NCBI RefSeq assembly: GCF_020907245.1
Contig: NZ_JAJJWH010000034.1
Location: forward strand, 1 to 49,610
Reading direction: 5' to 3'
Length of the DNA stretch: 49,610 nt
DNA from: Pontibacter harenae
Lineage (GTDB): Bacteria > Bacteroidota > Bacteroidia > Cytophagales > Hymenobacteraceae
Shown: one piece after another, positions 25,532 to 33,260 of the stretch
How positions within the stretch are numbered: the first letter of the stretch is position 1
Layout: each line of letters begins with the position of its first letter
Translations under genes and position numbers: made by a program
Notes under the pieces: generated by a model
What the model saw: the letters and a program-made list of their open reading frames with translations, nothing else
The model's database searches: none
What the model was told of the DNA's origin: nothing

Positions 25532-27184
25532 CTAACCCTGCTTAAACATTAAATGACTAAGATCGCCAGCACGGAACCAGCGGTAGCCGTAAGCCTCCAG
25601 CGTAATATGATGCAGCCCTTTATCGTCTACTTTACTTTCAGTGTTCGCCATCAAGTCCACTAATTTACTTTCTTCCTTTTGTTTTAGATCAAATACTACT
25701 TCGTAAGCTTTCTCAGCAAAATTGTGGAGCACCACCAACGAACTGCCCTGCCAGTTATAGTGCATTCCTAAAACAGATGGCACACCAGTATCTAAGATCT
25801 GCCAATCGCCCCATCCTATTTCAGTACACTCCTGCCGCAAGCGTATGATTGTGGTCATCCAGTTCAGCAATGAGTCTGGCTGGCGGCGCTGTGTTTCTAC
25901 ATTTACATGCTCATAAGCATAAGGACCCTCTTCTACAACAGGATGTATCAACTTGTCGGCCTTAGAGAAACCTGCTTGATTATCGGCAGACCATTGCATG
26001 GGAGTACGCACAGCGTTGCGTTCTTCCAAACTCAGATTATCACCCATACCTATTTCGTCGCCATAGCGGATAACAGGTGTACCTGGCAGTGAAAACATTA
26101 AACTATACGCCAATTCTGACTGCAGCCTGTTACCTAACATGGTGGAGAGACGCCTGCGAATACCCCTGCCGTAAAGCTGCATGTTTTCGTCTGGTGCAAA
26201 ACGGGCGAAAACTTTTTGCCGTTCCTCTTCCGTCAGTCGCCCCAGATCCAGTTCGTCGTGGTTGCGCAGAAAGTGGGCCCATTGTGCGGCAGGCATCGTA
26301 TTACGCGTAGCTTCCAATGCCTTGGCCAGTGGCTCTGCGTCGCCTGTAGCCAGAGCGTAAAACATGTACTGGTTCACATAAAAATTAAACATCAGGTGTA
26401 TACCGTCTGAATTTTCACCAAAATACTTCATACTTTCCTCAGGTATTACGTTTGCCTCGCCCAACAGCACGGCATCCCCACGCCTCCACTGCACAAAGCG
26501 TCGCATCTCATGCAGGTACTCAAACCGCTGCTTCCGTTTTGTTTCGTTTGGCACCTGACTTTCGAGTATAAAAGGAACAGCGTCTACTCTAAAGCCAGCC
26601 ACACCCATTTGCAACCAGTAGCCCATTATACGTTTGATCTCTGCCCTCACTTCTGGATTATCTATGTTAAGATCGGGTTGAAACTTATAGAAGCGGTGAA
26701 AAAAGTATTCTTTCGCTACTTTATCGTAGGTCCAGGTTGCCTCCTGCACTCCAGGAAACACCATGCCTTTATCCCAGTCATCTGGCTTCTCCTTAGACCA
26801 CACATACCAGTCGCGGTACTTGGAGTTCTTATCGGACCGTGCCTCCTGAAACCACGGGTGCTGATCTGAAGTATGGTTTACCACCAGGTCGATAATCACT
26901 TTTATACCGCGCTTTTTGGCAAGGTGTATAAATTCGACAAAGTTGCCGCTGGAGCCATGCCTTCGATCAACGCCATAATAGTCAGAGATGTCGTATCCGT
27001 TATCTTTGTTTGGGGTAGGCTGAAAAGGCGCGAGCCAGACAGTATCGATACCTAAGGCGTGTAGATAGTCCAGACGACGAGTCAGGCCTTCAAAATCGCC
27101 AACACCATCTCCGCTTAAATCCATGAACGTTTCCAGGTCAAGGCTATACATCACGGCGTTTTTGTACCACAAGTCTTCTATCAT
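25532..27184 (-). CDS. GH13 alpha-amylase-family enzyme, trehalose synthase-like
   Basis: 550 aa from the ATG at 27184; the longer frame lacks homology. It is a (beta/alpha)8 GH13 enzyme of the trehalose synthase/alpha-glucosidase branch: 'MDLSGDGVGDFEGLTRRLDY', 'VIIDLVVNHTSDQHPWF', nucleophile Asp201 in 'GFRVDAV', acid/base Glu243 in 'VLLGEANV', and Asp310 in 'FLRNHDE'. A C-terminal beta domain ends the protein. It rearranges or hydrolyses alpha-linked glucosides in the cytosol. Classical trehalose synthases are often fused to or beside maltokinase; neither is seen here, so 'trehalose synthase' is a family resemblance and not an assignment. It is not obviously linked to the pectin genes. Confidence 0.85.
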   Translation of the reverse strand: MIEDLWYKNAVMYSLDLETFMDLSGDGVGDFEGLTRRLDYLHALGIDTVWLAPFQPTPNKDNGYDISDYYGVDRRHGSSGNFVEFIHLAKKRGIKVIIDLVVNHTSDQHPWFQEARSDKNSKYRDWYVWSKEKPDDWDKGMVFPGVQEATWTYDKVAKEYFFHRFYKFQPDLNIDNPEVRAEIKRIMGYWLQMGVAGFRVDAVPFILESQVPNETKRKQRFEYLHEMRRFVQWRRGDAVLLGEANVIPEESMKYFGENSDGIHLMFNFYVNQYMFYALATGDAEPLAKALEATRNTMPAAQWAHFLRNHDELDLGRLTEEERQKVFARFAPDENMQLYGRGIRRRLSTMLGNRLQSELAYSLMFSLPGTPVIRYGDEIGMGDNLSLEERNAVRTPMQWSADNQAGFSKADKLIHPVVEEGPYAYEHVNVETQRRQPDSLLNWMTTIIRLRQECTEIGWGDWQILDTGVPSVLGMHYNWQGSSLVVLHNFAEKAYEVVFDLKQKEESKLVDLMANTESKVDDKGLHHITLEAYGYRWFRAGDLSHLMFKQG

Positions 27185-27615
27185 AGTTGTTGCTCTTTTG
27201 GGTTGGCTAAGTATACTGATGTACTGTATAATCAATAGCTTGTTTACGAACCATTATAAAAACATAGCTAACACCTATACATTTTTCTTTAGCTATGTGC
27301 AGAAACAGAGTTATAGCAACCCAGGCTACTCTTAAAGCAGATAACTAGCCAATTATCAGCGGAAAAATAATTTATGGATATGCTTACAAACAGTTAGCAA
27401 CTACAGAGCAACGTTCAAGAGGGGAAAAACAGAAGAGGTTATAGAACTTAAGTTACACTCCTTCTTGCTTAACTATCAACTTAAACTAAAAATCTACAGC
27501 AACAGGAGACTATTCCCCACAAGAGAAGCCGCAAACGAGTTCGTGATGATTGAAATAAACAAGAAAAACAAGTCGCAGTTTAAGCTAGATTAACGACAGA
27601 ATGGATGCACAACAA
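27185..27615. other. Intergenic region upstream of the GH13 gene
   Basis: AT-rich, no frame of interest on either strand. It ends at the terminator of the 79-aa gene. I see no clear promoter or repeat. Confidence 0.4.
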
Positions 27616-27646
27616 TAAAAAAAGGGAAGCTAAAAAAGCTCCCCTT
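27616..27646 (-). terminator. Intrinsic terminator of the 79-aa gene
   Basis: aagggaagct (27622-27631) pairs with agctcccctt (27637-27646): nine pairs and one A-C mismatch with a five-base loop. On the minus strand it is followed by a run of seven U (the A-run at 27616-27623). It lies 55 bases past the stop at 27702. Confidence 0.85.
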
Positions 27647-27701
27647 CATTGGTTTATACTTTACATTTTGAGCAGCAAGTATCTACTCCGTTGCTACACT
27701 G

Positions 27702-27941
27702 TTAGGCAGCAAGAACCTCATCTTTATAAATGAATGGTCTCCAGCCTTTCAGCACCATTTCCAAATTAGGTGCACCGTATCTACAAAAATCTGTTTTAGA
27801 GCAATGAGAAACAAGAGTAGTACCCTTCGTTCCATCTGGATTTATATAAACCATTCCATGCTCTCTCCCCTGATACAACTCTGTTATATCCACTAAACGG
27901 CAAAGCTTTAGGGCTCCTTCTCTTTCTATTGTAAATTCCAT
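27702..27941 (-). CDS. Small protein of unknown function (79 aa)
   Basis: I do not recognise the family. The protein is soluble, with a predicted beta-rich start (MEFTIEREGALKLCRLVDI), a central 'GMVYINPDGTKGTTLVSHC' and a C-terminal 'LKGWRPFIYKDEVLAA'. Cysteines fall at 'LCRL' and 'HCSKTDFCRYG', too few for a firm zinc-site call. The gene is real by context: it has its own candidate promoter (27993-28000) and a good intrinsic terminator. It is divergent from the UxaA-family gene and shares an intergenic region rich in regulatory-looking motifs. Confidence 0.6.
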   Translation of the reverse strand: MEFTIEREGALKLCRLVDITELYQGREHGMVYINPDGTKGTTLVSHCSKTDFCRYGAPNLEMVLKGWRPFIYKDEVLAA

Positions 27942-27951
27942 AATAAATCTA

Positions 27952-27965
27952 TGTGTAAATACTTT
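27952..27965. promoter_or_regulatory. Weak copy of the TGAGTAAATACTCA motif
   Basis: TGTGTAAATACTTT matches the 8740 site in 11 of 14 positions, 11 bases upstream of the 79-aa gene's start. It may be chance in an AT-rich region. Confidence 0.2.
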
Positions 27966-27992
27966 TGAAGAAATGCACTACATTTCTCACCA

Positions 27993-28023
27993 CAAATGTA
28001 CAAACAACAATCATGCTAACACA
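27993..28023 (-). promoter_or_regulatory. Candidate Bacteroidota promoter of the 79-aa gene
   Basis: On the minus strand, TACATTTG (27993-28000) fits the -7 consensus TAnnTTTG exactly. TGTG at 28020-28023 stands 19 bases upstream in place of the -33 TTTG. It lies 52 bases from the start codon. Confidence 0.4.
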
Positions 28024-28092
28024 GTTTTTAGCTTTAAGTTTCTGTTAAATCATGGTGCTACAAATATAGGAATCGGTTTTTAAATACAAAAG

Positions 28093-28106
28093 TGAGTATT
28101 TACTTA
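28093..28106. promoter_or_regulatory. Candidate regulator site shared with the susC upstream region
   Basis: The minus strand reads TAAGTAAATACTCA, 13 of 14 identical to 8740-8753. It lies 130 bases upstream of the UxaA-family start and 152 bases upstream of the 79-aa gene. The shared regulator is unidentified. Confidence 0.35.
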
Positions 28107-28199
28107 AATGATTGAATTTTGCATCTTTTTTACACTTTTTGTTCATCCTTTTTAAGAAAACATTTCTGTTTTTGCTAATATTTTTTTTAATTGCATCTG

Positions 28200-28217
28200 T
28201 GCGCAATCGATTGCGCA
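28200..28217. promoter_or_regulatory. Perfect 18-base operator palindrome before uxaA-family gene
   Basis: TGCGCAATCGATTGCGCA is fully self-complementary with a central CpG, 18 bases upstream of the ATG at 28236. A weak promoter reading (TTTG at 28171-28174, CATCTGTG at 28194-28201) would put transcription start within it. A LacI-type repressor is the likeliest binder; GntR is an alternative. Confidence 0.7.
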
Positions 28218-28235
28218 ACGAAAGGAAAAACGACT

Positions 28236-29882
28236 ATGTCACACAGAATTTTAAAGATTCATCCGAACGATAACGTGCTGGTAGCCTTAACAGATCTAAG
28301 TTTAGGAGAAACAGTAACGTATGATGGAGCATCCATCATACTGCCAAATGATGTGCAAGCTAAGCACAAGTTTGCTCAACAAGAATTAGCTCCTGGTCAA
28401 GAAATAATTATGTATGGCACCTTGGTGGGAAAGGCAGTACATGCCATCCCAACTGGCGGCGTACTCACAACCCAAAATGTAAAACACCAGGTATCGGAGT
28501 TTGCAGGCAAGACACAAACCACAGGTTGGAATGTGCCCGATGTATCGCGTTGGGCAAATAAAACCTTTATGGGCTACCATCGTGCCGACGGCCAGGTGGG
28601 CACAGGCAACTACTGGCTCGTAATACCGATGGTGTTCTGCGAAAACCGCAACGTAAATACCATAAAGCAGGCTTTTATAGACGAACTAGGCTTTGGTCAG
28701 CAGGATGTATACAAATCGTATGTACAGCAGATGGTAGAGCTTTACCAGACAGGTAAACTTGACGAAATTGAGCGCCTGTCTGTGCAGAATGACCAGTTGT
28801 ACGGGCAAAGACGCATCTTCGAAAATATTGACGGTATTAAGTTCCTTACGCACGAAGGTGGCTGCGGCGGCATCAGACAAGATTCTGAAGCACTCTGCGC
28901 TTTGCTGGCAGGCTACATAAACAACCCTAACGTGGCTGGTGCCACGGTATTGAGCTTGGGCTGCCAAAATGCTCAGACGTCTATATTGGAGGAAAAACTG
29001 CAAAAGATTAATCCGAACTTCGCAAAGCCGCTTGTAATTCTGGAACAGCAGAAAGAAGGTACGGAGCAGGAGTTACTGACACAGGCTATCCGCAGAACCT
29101 TTTTAGGCTTAGTGGAGGCCGATAAGCAAACACGCCAGCCGGCACCGCTCAGTAAACTCGTAATTGGCCTGGAGTGCGGCGGTTCTGATGGTTTCTCTGG
29201 TATCTCTGCCAATCCTGCCATCGGACATACTTCAGACCTTATAGTTGCGCTGGGCGGCAAGTCTATACTTTCTGAGTTCCCCGAGCTTTGCGGTGTGGAG
29301 CAGGAACTTATTAACCGTTGCGTAGATGATAAAACTGCCGACAGATTTGTAGAGCTGATGCGTGCCTATGCGCGTGCTGCCGAAGCCGTAGGTTCTGGTT
29401 TCGACATGAACCCAAGCCCTGGCAACATTAAAGACGGCTTAATTACAGATGCTATCAAATCGGCTGGTGCTGCCAAAAAAGGAGGGACCTCCCCTATTGT
29501 GGATGTGCTGGATTATGGCGGCTATGTTACAAAGCCTGGTCTTAACCTGCTTTGCACACCTGGCAACGACGTAGAAAGCACTACTGCTATGGCTGGCTCT
29601 GGTGCTAACATCATACTGTTTACAACTGGTCTTGGTACACCTACAGGCAACCCTGTTACACCAGTTCTAAAAGTGTCTTCTAACTCAAAACTTGCACAGC
29701 GCATGCCCGACATCATTGATATTGATACGGGCCCTGTAATTGCGGGCGAGAAGACCATCGAGGAAATGGGCGAGGTTATACTAGATTACATTATCGAGGT
29801 GGCCAGTGGCAGAACGCTTACAAAAGCACAGCAGCTCCACCAGGATGATTTCATTCCTTGGAAAAGAGGCGTTTCGTTGTAA
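28236..29882 (+). CDS. UxaA-family (altronate dehydratase-like) sugar-acid dehydratase
   Basis: 548 aa from the ATG at 28236, with an A/G-rich aaagga leader; the frame upstream to 28191 would need TTG and overlap the operator. An N-terminal SAF-type domain (about 1-95) is followed by the catalytic UxaA domain with 'HEGGCGGIRQDSEALC' and 'LECGGSDGFSGISANPAIG'. The family dehydrates altronate, galactarate and related acids with iron. The neighbourhood here is L-fucose oxidation, not hexuronate isomerisation: no UxaB, UxaC or KdgK gene is present, and the Campylobacter jejuni fucose locus also carries UxaA-type genes. I therefore infer L-fuconate dehydratase; altronate dehydratase for galacturonate remains possible given the pectin genes. 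Confidence 0.85.
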   Translation: MSHRILKIHPNDNVLVALTDLSLGETVTYDGASIILPNDVQAKHKFAQQELAPGQEIIMYGTLVGKAVHAIPTGGVLTTQNVKHQVSEFAGKTQTTGWNVPDVSRWANKTFMGYHRADGQVGTGNYWLVIPMVFCENRNVNTIKQAFIDELGFGQQDVYKSYVQQMVELYQTGKLDEIERLSVQNDQLYGQRRIFENIDGIKFLTHEGGCGGIRQDSEALCALLAGYINNPNVAGATVLSLGCQNAQTSILEEKLQKINPNFAKPLVILEQQKEGTEQELLTQAIRRTFLGLVEADKQTRQPAPLSKLVIGLECGGSDGFSGISANPAIGHTSDLIVALGGKSILSEFPELCGVEQELINRCVDDKTADRFVELMRAYARAAEAVGSGFDMNPSPGNIKDGLITDAIKSAGAAKKGGTSPIVDVLDYGGYVTKPGLNLLCTPGNDVESTTAMAGSGANIILFTTGLGTPTGNPVTPVLKVSSNSKLAQRMPDIIDIDTGPVIAGEKTIEEMGEVILDYIIEVASGRTLTKAQQLHQDDFIPWKRGVSL

Positions 29883-29900
29883 TATTAGAAAAAGCTAAGC

Positions 29901-29939
29901 CAAAAGGCTGGATTCTACAGAGTCCAGCTTTTTGTTTTT
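29901..29939 (+). terminator. Intrinsic terminator of the UxaA-family gene
   Basis: aaaaggctgga (29902-29912) pairs with tccagctttt (29923-29932) with one bulged G. It is followed by TTTTTGTTTTTA. It is 20 bases past the stop and lies between convergent genes. Confidence 0.8.
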
Positions 29940-29956
29940 AAGAATGAGCCACAACA

Positions 29957-30628
29957 CTATTGCAGCTGCAGTGCCTCATGATTAAAAGTAACCGTACGAA
30001 TGGCTCCCTTAAACCAGGACCTCTTGTCCATGCGGGTGCCGAGGGAGGTTTTAGCTTCTGCGCTGATAGGCAGATATGCTATATCTCCCGCTGATTCCTG
30101 CACACCGTTTACGTAGCCCCGCATTTGGCCATCCTGATAAACAAGCGCAACTGTAGCCCATTCATCAACAGGATGTGTTTTGGTGGAGTCAATCAGTACC
30201 AGCGAGGCATCCTCTGTACGCATAAAAAAGTCGACGTACCACTCCTGCTTGTTGTTCAGGCGGAGCTCGATCAGGATTCTGCGGCTCTCGTTATTGGGGT
30301 CCTGGATGTGCAGAAAACGTTGTTCTATGTTCTCTGGATAAGATGCATAAGGTTTAAAAGCCACTTCAATAGTAAACTCCTCAGCGCCAGTTATAGGGTT
30401 TGCATCCACCAGCAAGCCATCATCCACACCATCAAATTCAACGGCTTTGCCAGCAGGCTCCACGTTTATAACCTTCGGGTTACCGACTATACTTACCTCG
30501 TGGTTGCCGATGCTTTCGAGCGAATTTAAATGCCAGACCTCCGTTTGCGGCTGCACTTTTGCGGTTTTGCATCCGCAGCAAAGTACAGCAAGTATAGCAA
30601 AGTATAGACTGAGGCTTTTGAAGTACAT
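29957..30628 (-). CDS. LamG/concanavalin-fold lipoprotein
   Basis: 223 aa from the ATG at 30628; an ATG at 30661 overlaps the SDR stop by eight bases and would add 11 charged residues. A signal peptide with a Cys-rich lipobox ends at Cys20 (LCCGC). The mature part is one LamG-like jelly roll: 'GKAVEFDGVDDGLLVD', 'EFTIEVAFKPYAS', 'EWATVALVYQDGQMRGYVNG', 'SLGTRMDKRSWFKGAIRTVT'. Such modules bind or trim glycans; no catalytic residues are identifiable. It is the last gene of the fucose unit, immediately after the SDR gene, so it probably serves the same substrate at the cell surface. Confidence 0.75.
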   Translation of the reverse strand: MYFKSLSLYFAILAVLCCGCKTAKVQPQTEVWHLNSLESIGNHEVSIVGNPKVINVEPAGKAVEFDGVDDGLLVDANPITGAEEFTIEVAFKPYASYPENIEQRFLHIQDPNNESRRILIELRLNNKQEWYVDFFMRTEDASLVLIDSTKTHPVDEWATVALVYQDGQMRGYVNGVQESAGDIAYLPISAEAKTSLGTRMDKRSWFKGAIRTVTFNHEALQLQ

Positions 30629-30653
30629 ACTATTCCTTTTAAACTGTTGAAGC

Positions 30654-31442
30654 TTACGCATTCGCTAAAGACCGATCGAGATGTACGTAGCCGCCGTCAA
30701 TGTGTAAAAGCTGCCCTGTAGTATGGCTGGAGCGCTCCGACAGCAGGAAAGCCGTGGTATTGGCAATTTCCTCAGGTGTGGTCATCCTGTTTCCTAAAGG
30801 AATTCGGTCGGTTATTTCCTTAAGCTTCTCTTCGGGGTTCGGCAGCGTCTGTATCCATTTTTCGTACTGCGGTGTCCAGGACTCCGCCACTACAATGGCA
30901 TTTACCCTGATGCCATACTTAAGCAGCTCCACCGCCCACTCACGCGTAAGGGCATTGCGCCCGCCGTTTGCCGCTGCGTAGGCAGAGGTACCGCCTTGTC
31001 CTGTTTCAGCTGTTTTGGAGCTGATGTTCACAATGGCCCCTTTAGATTGTTTTAGTGCAGGCAGCGCATGATGTGCCAGCAGGTAGTAGTGCACTAGGTT
31101 GTTATGCAGTGAAGAAATAAACTTTTCATAGCTGCCGTTCTCCAGCCCCACCCCGTCGTTCACGCCCGCATTGTTCACCAGCCCATCAATCCTGCCATAC
31201 TTATCTAAAACAGCGGCTACAGCCTGTTGGCATTCCTCTGGCTTCGATAGCTCCGCCACCACCTGAAATGCCTTACCTCCAGCAGCCTCCACCTCCGATA
31301 CCGCCTGCTGGTTATCCTGGGCATCCCTTCCGAGTATAACAGGCACAGCGCCCTCAGCGGCAAGCACATCAGCAATGCCTCTGCCTATACCTTTGGCACC
31401 TCCCGAGACAATAATCACTTTATCCTGTAGTCCTAAATCCAT
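30654..31442 (-). CDS. SDR-family oxidoreductase, likely L-fucose dehydrogenase
   Basis: 262 aa, cytosolic. The Rossmann motif is 'SGGAKGIGRG' (13-22), with NNAG at 90-93 and Ser141/Ser142. The active-site Tyr155 is followed by Asn159 where YxxxK needs Lys: the codons read TAC GCA GCG GCA AAC. The rest ('ALTREWAVELLKYGIRVNAI', 'WTPQYEKW', 'TGQLLHIDGGYVHLDRS') matches the fucose-locus SDR group. It is predicted to oxidise L-fucose to L-fuconolactone with NAD(P). It lies 12 bases after the lactonase gene. The missing Lys either marks a subfamily with a different proton relay or reduced activity. Confidence 0.85.
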   Translation of the reverse strand: MDLGLQDKVIIVSGGAKGIGRGIADVLAAEGAVPVILGRDAQDNQQAVSEVEAAGGKAFQVVAELSKPEECQQAVAAVLDKYGRIDGLVNNAGVNDGVGLENGSYEKFISSLHNNLVHYYLLAHHALPALKQSKGAIVNISSKTAETGQGGTSAYAAANGGRNALTREWAVELLKYGIRVNAIVVAESWTPQYEKWIQTLPNPEEKLKEITDRIPLGNRMTTPEEIANTTAFLLSERSSHTTGQLLHIDGGYVHLDRSLANA

Positions 31443-31454
31443 CGTTCTAATTGG

Positions 31455-32288
31455 CTAAACTAACCCGTAAAAACTGGCGGCGTTCCCACCGAATAAAGCC
31501 TCCTGCTCCTCTTTACTGAAGGCGGAAAAATACTTCTCCACCACCCCAAGCGTTTCCTCGTAGCTTGCTGCCACCAGGCACACAGGCCAGTCGGAGCCGA
31601 ACATAATACGCTCTGTGCCGAAGGCCTCTACCACCGTATCTATGTAAGGGATCAGATCTTCCTGCTTCCAGTTTTGCCAGTCGGCTTCCGTTACCAAACC
31701 TGAGATTTTACAGCTTACTTGCTTGTGCTTCGCCAGCGCCTGTATTCCCTGCTTCCACTCCTGCACTTCCCTTTGTTTTATATGCGGCTTGGCTAGATGG
31801 TCCAGTACAAAAGGTTGGTCAGGGAAAGCGGCTACGAACTCAGCAGTGTAGTGCAGTTGGTCGGGGTAAATCAGAATATCGTAGGTATAGCCGTACTTTT
31901 TTAGCAGGCTGATACCACGTGTAAACTCGGGCCACAGCATAATGGCTTTGTCGGGGTTGCCCTGCAGAATGTAGCGAAAGCCCTTCAGCTTCGGGAACTG
32001 CTTGTAATGCGCCAGCCTCTCCTCCACATCCTCGGCCAGAAAATTAACCCAACCTACTACAGCCTTTACAAAATCCTGCTGCCCCGCCTGCTCCAGCAGG
32101 AAATCATTCTCCTGCTCAGGCTGCGACGACTGCACCAGCACACAGCCATCAAAATTGTGCCGCTGCAGGATAGGCTGCAGATCCTTTGGCAGGAAGTCCC
32201 GCTGAATCACCGCCATCTCATCCGTTATCCAGCTGTCCCTGTACGGGTTGAAGTGCCAGAAGTGCTGATGTGCGTCAATCCGCAGCAT
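31455..32288 (-). CDS. Amidohydrolase-family sugar lactonase, likely L-fuconolactonase
   Basis: 277 aa, cytosolic TIM-barrel of the amidohydrolase superfamily (COG3618 group). It has 'DAHQHFW' (5-11) with two His ligands, 'VLDHLAKPHIK', 'KISGLVTEADW' and the final Asp in 'IMFGSDWPV'. This group hydrolyses L-fuconolactone, L-rhamnonolactone and similar lactones to the free acid. It overlaps the downstream end of the FAH gene by 14 bases (32275-32288), which indicates translational coupling. With the SDR next door it makes the first two steps of oxidative fucose breakdown. Confidence 0.85.
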   Translation of the reverse strand: MLRIDAHQHFWHFNPYRDSWITDEMAVIQRDFLPKDLQPILQRHNFDGCVLVQSSQPEQENDFLLEQAGQQDFVKAVVGWVNFLAEDVEERLAHYKQFPKLKGFRYILQGNPDKAIMLWPEFTRGISLLKKYGYTYDILIYPDQLHYTAEFVAAFPDQPFVLDHLAKPHIKQREVQEWKQGIQALAKHKQVSCKISGLVTEADWQNWKQEDLIPYIDTVVEAFGTERIMFGSDWPVCLVAASYEETLGVVEKYFSAFSKEEQEALFGGNAASFYGLV

Positions 32289-33132
32289 AGGCTTTCACTT
32301 CTTGCCTCGACGAACCCAGGCCGTCTATACCTAATTCCACTACATCGCCAGGCTTCAGGTACACAGGTGGTTGCATGCCCAAGCCTACTCCTGCAGGTGT
32401 ACCTGTGGTGATTAAATCGCCTGGCAGCAAAGTCATGAACTGGCTCAGGTAAGAAACCAGGAAAGGGATTTTGAAGATCAGGTTGGATGTGCTGCCTTTC
32501 TGCATGGTTTCGCCGTTCACCGTCAGCCACAGGCGCAGATTGTCTATGTCACCCAGTTCATCAGGTGTAGCCAGGAAAGGCCCCACAGGCGCAAAAGTGT
32601 CGTTGCTCTTGCCCTTCACCCACTGTCCGCCACGCTCCAGTTGGAAGCCGCGCTCGCTGTAGTCGTTGTGCAGCACATAGCCTGCTACATAACCCAAGGC
32701 TTCCTCTTCAGAAACATAGCTGGCTTTTTTGCCGATCACCACGCCCAGTTCCACTTCCCAATCCAACTTCTCGGCTCCCCTGGGTATCACCACGGCATCG
32801 TTCGGACCGCAAAGGGCACTGGTCGCCTTAAAAAATATAATCGGTTCTTCTGGCACTTTGGCGTTCGTTTCTTTGGCGTGGTCGGCGTAGTTCAGGCCAA
32901 TACAAACAAGTTTAGAAGGACGCGCGATGGCGGAACCTAAACGAGCACCTTCAGGTATTCTTTGCAGTTTTCCTTCGTTTTCATCCAGGTAGCGCTGCAG
33001 GCGTTGCAGGCCATCCGTAGCGAAAAACTTCTCATTGTAATCTTCCCCAAAACCAGCAGTGTCGTAGTACACATCATTCAGTACAACACCTGTCTTTTCC
33101 TGGTCTGGTTCTCCGTAGCGTATCAGTTTCAT
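32275..33132 (-). CDS. FAH-family hydrolase, likely 2,4-diketo-3-deoxy-L-fuconate hydrolase
   Basis: 285 aa from the ATG at 33132; the longer frame to 33204 would need TTG. It is a fumarylacetoacetate hydrolase-fold enzyme: 'CIGLNYADHAKET', 'DWEVELGVVIGKKA' with the Glu metal ligands, 'LHNDYSERGFQ', 'WVKGKSNDTFAPVGPFLATP' and 'LLPGDLITTGTPAGVGLG'. In the diketo branch of L-fucose or L-rhamnose breakdown these enzymes cut the 2,4-diketo acid into pyruvate and lactate. It lies between the KDF-dehydrogenase-like SDR (128 bases, with a hairpin at 33211-33245) and the lactonase. Fumarylpyruvate-type activity is less likely in this context. Confidence 0.85.
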   Translation of the reverse strand: MKLIRYGEPDQEKTGVVLNDVYYDTAGFGEDYNEKFFATDGLQRLQRYLDENEGKLQRIPEGARLGSAIARPSKLVCIGLNYADHAKETNAKVPEEPIIFFKATSALCGPNDAVVIPRGAEKLDWEVELGVVIGKKASYVSEEEALGYVAGYVLHNDYSERGFQLERGGQWVKGKSNDTFAPVGPFLATPDELGDIDNLRLWLTVNGETMQKGSTSNLIFKIPFLVSYLSQFMTLLPGDLITTGTPAGVGLGMQPPVYLKPGDVVELGIDGLGSSRQEVKAYAAD

Positions 33133-33210
33133 AGTATAGTTTCTGCTTTTCTTAAGTGAAAAGTATTTTATGGTTGATTTTGTTTTTATAGATGGCTGAA
33201 TCAATTCAGA

Positions 33211-33245
33211 CTTCTCACTACCGTTCGAAATGAGAAAGTGAGAAG
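33211..33245 (-). terminator. Hairpin within the fucose operon
   Basis: Perfect nine-base arms cttctcact (33211-33219) and agtgagaag (33237-33245) surround a 17-base loop, between the SDR and FAH genes. No U-tract follows. It may attenuate or stabilise the transcript. Confidence 0.35.
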
Positions 33246-33260
33246 TGTGTTAACATCAGC

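Noticed and set aside
28386..29260. Minus-strand frames opposite the UxaA-family gene
   Set aside because: Antisense shadows with no features of real proteins.
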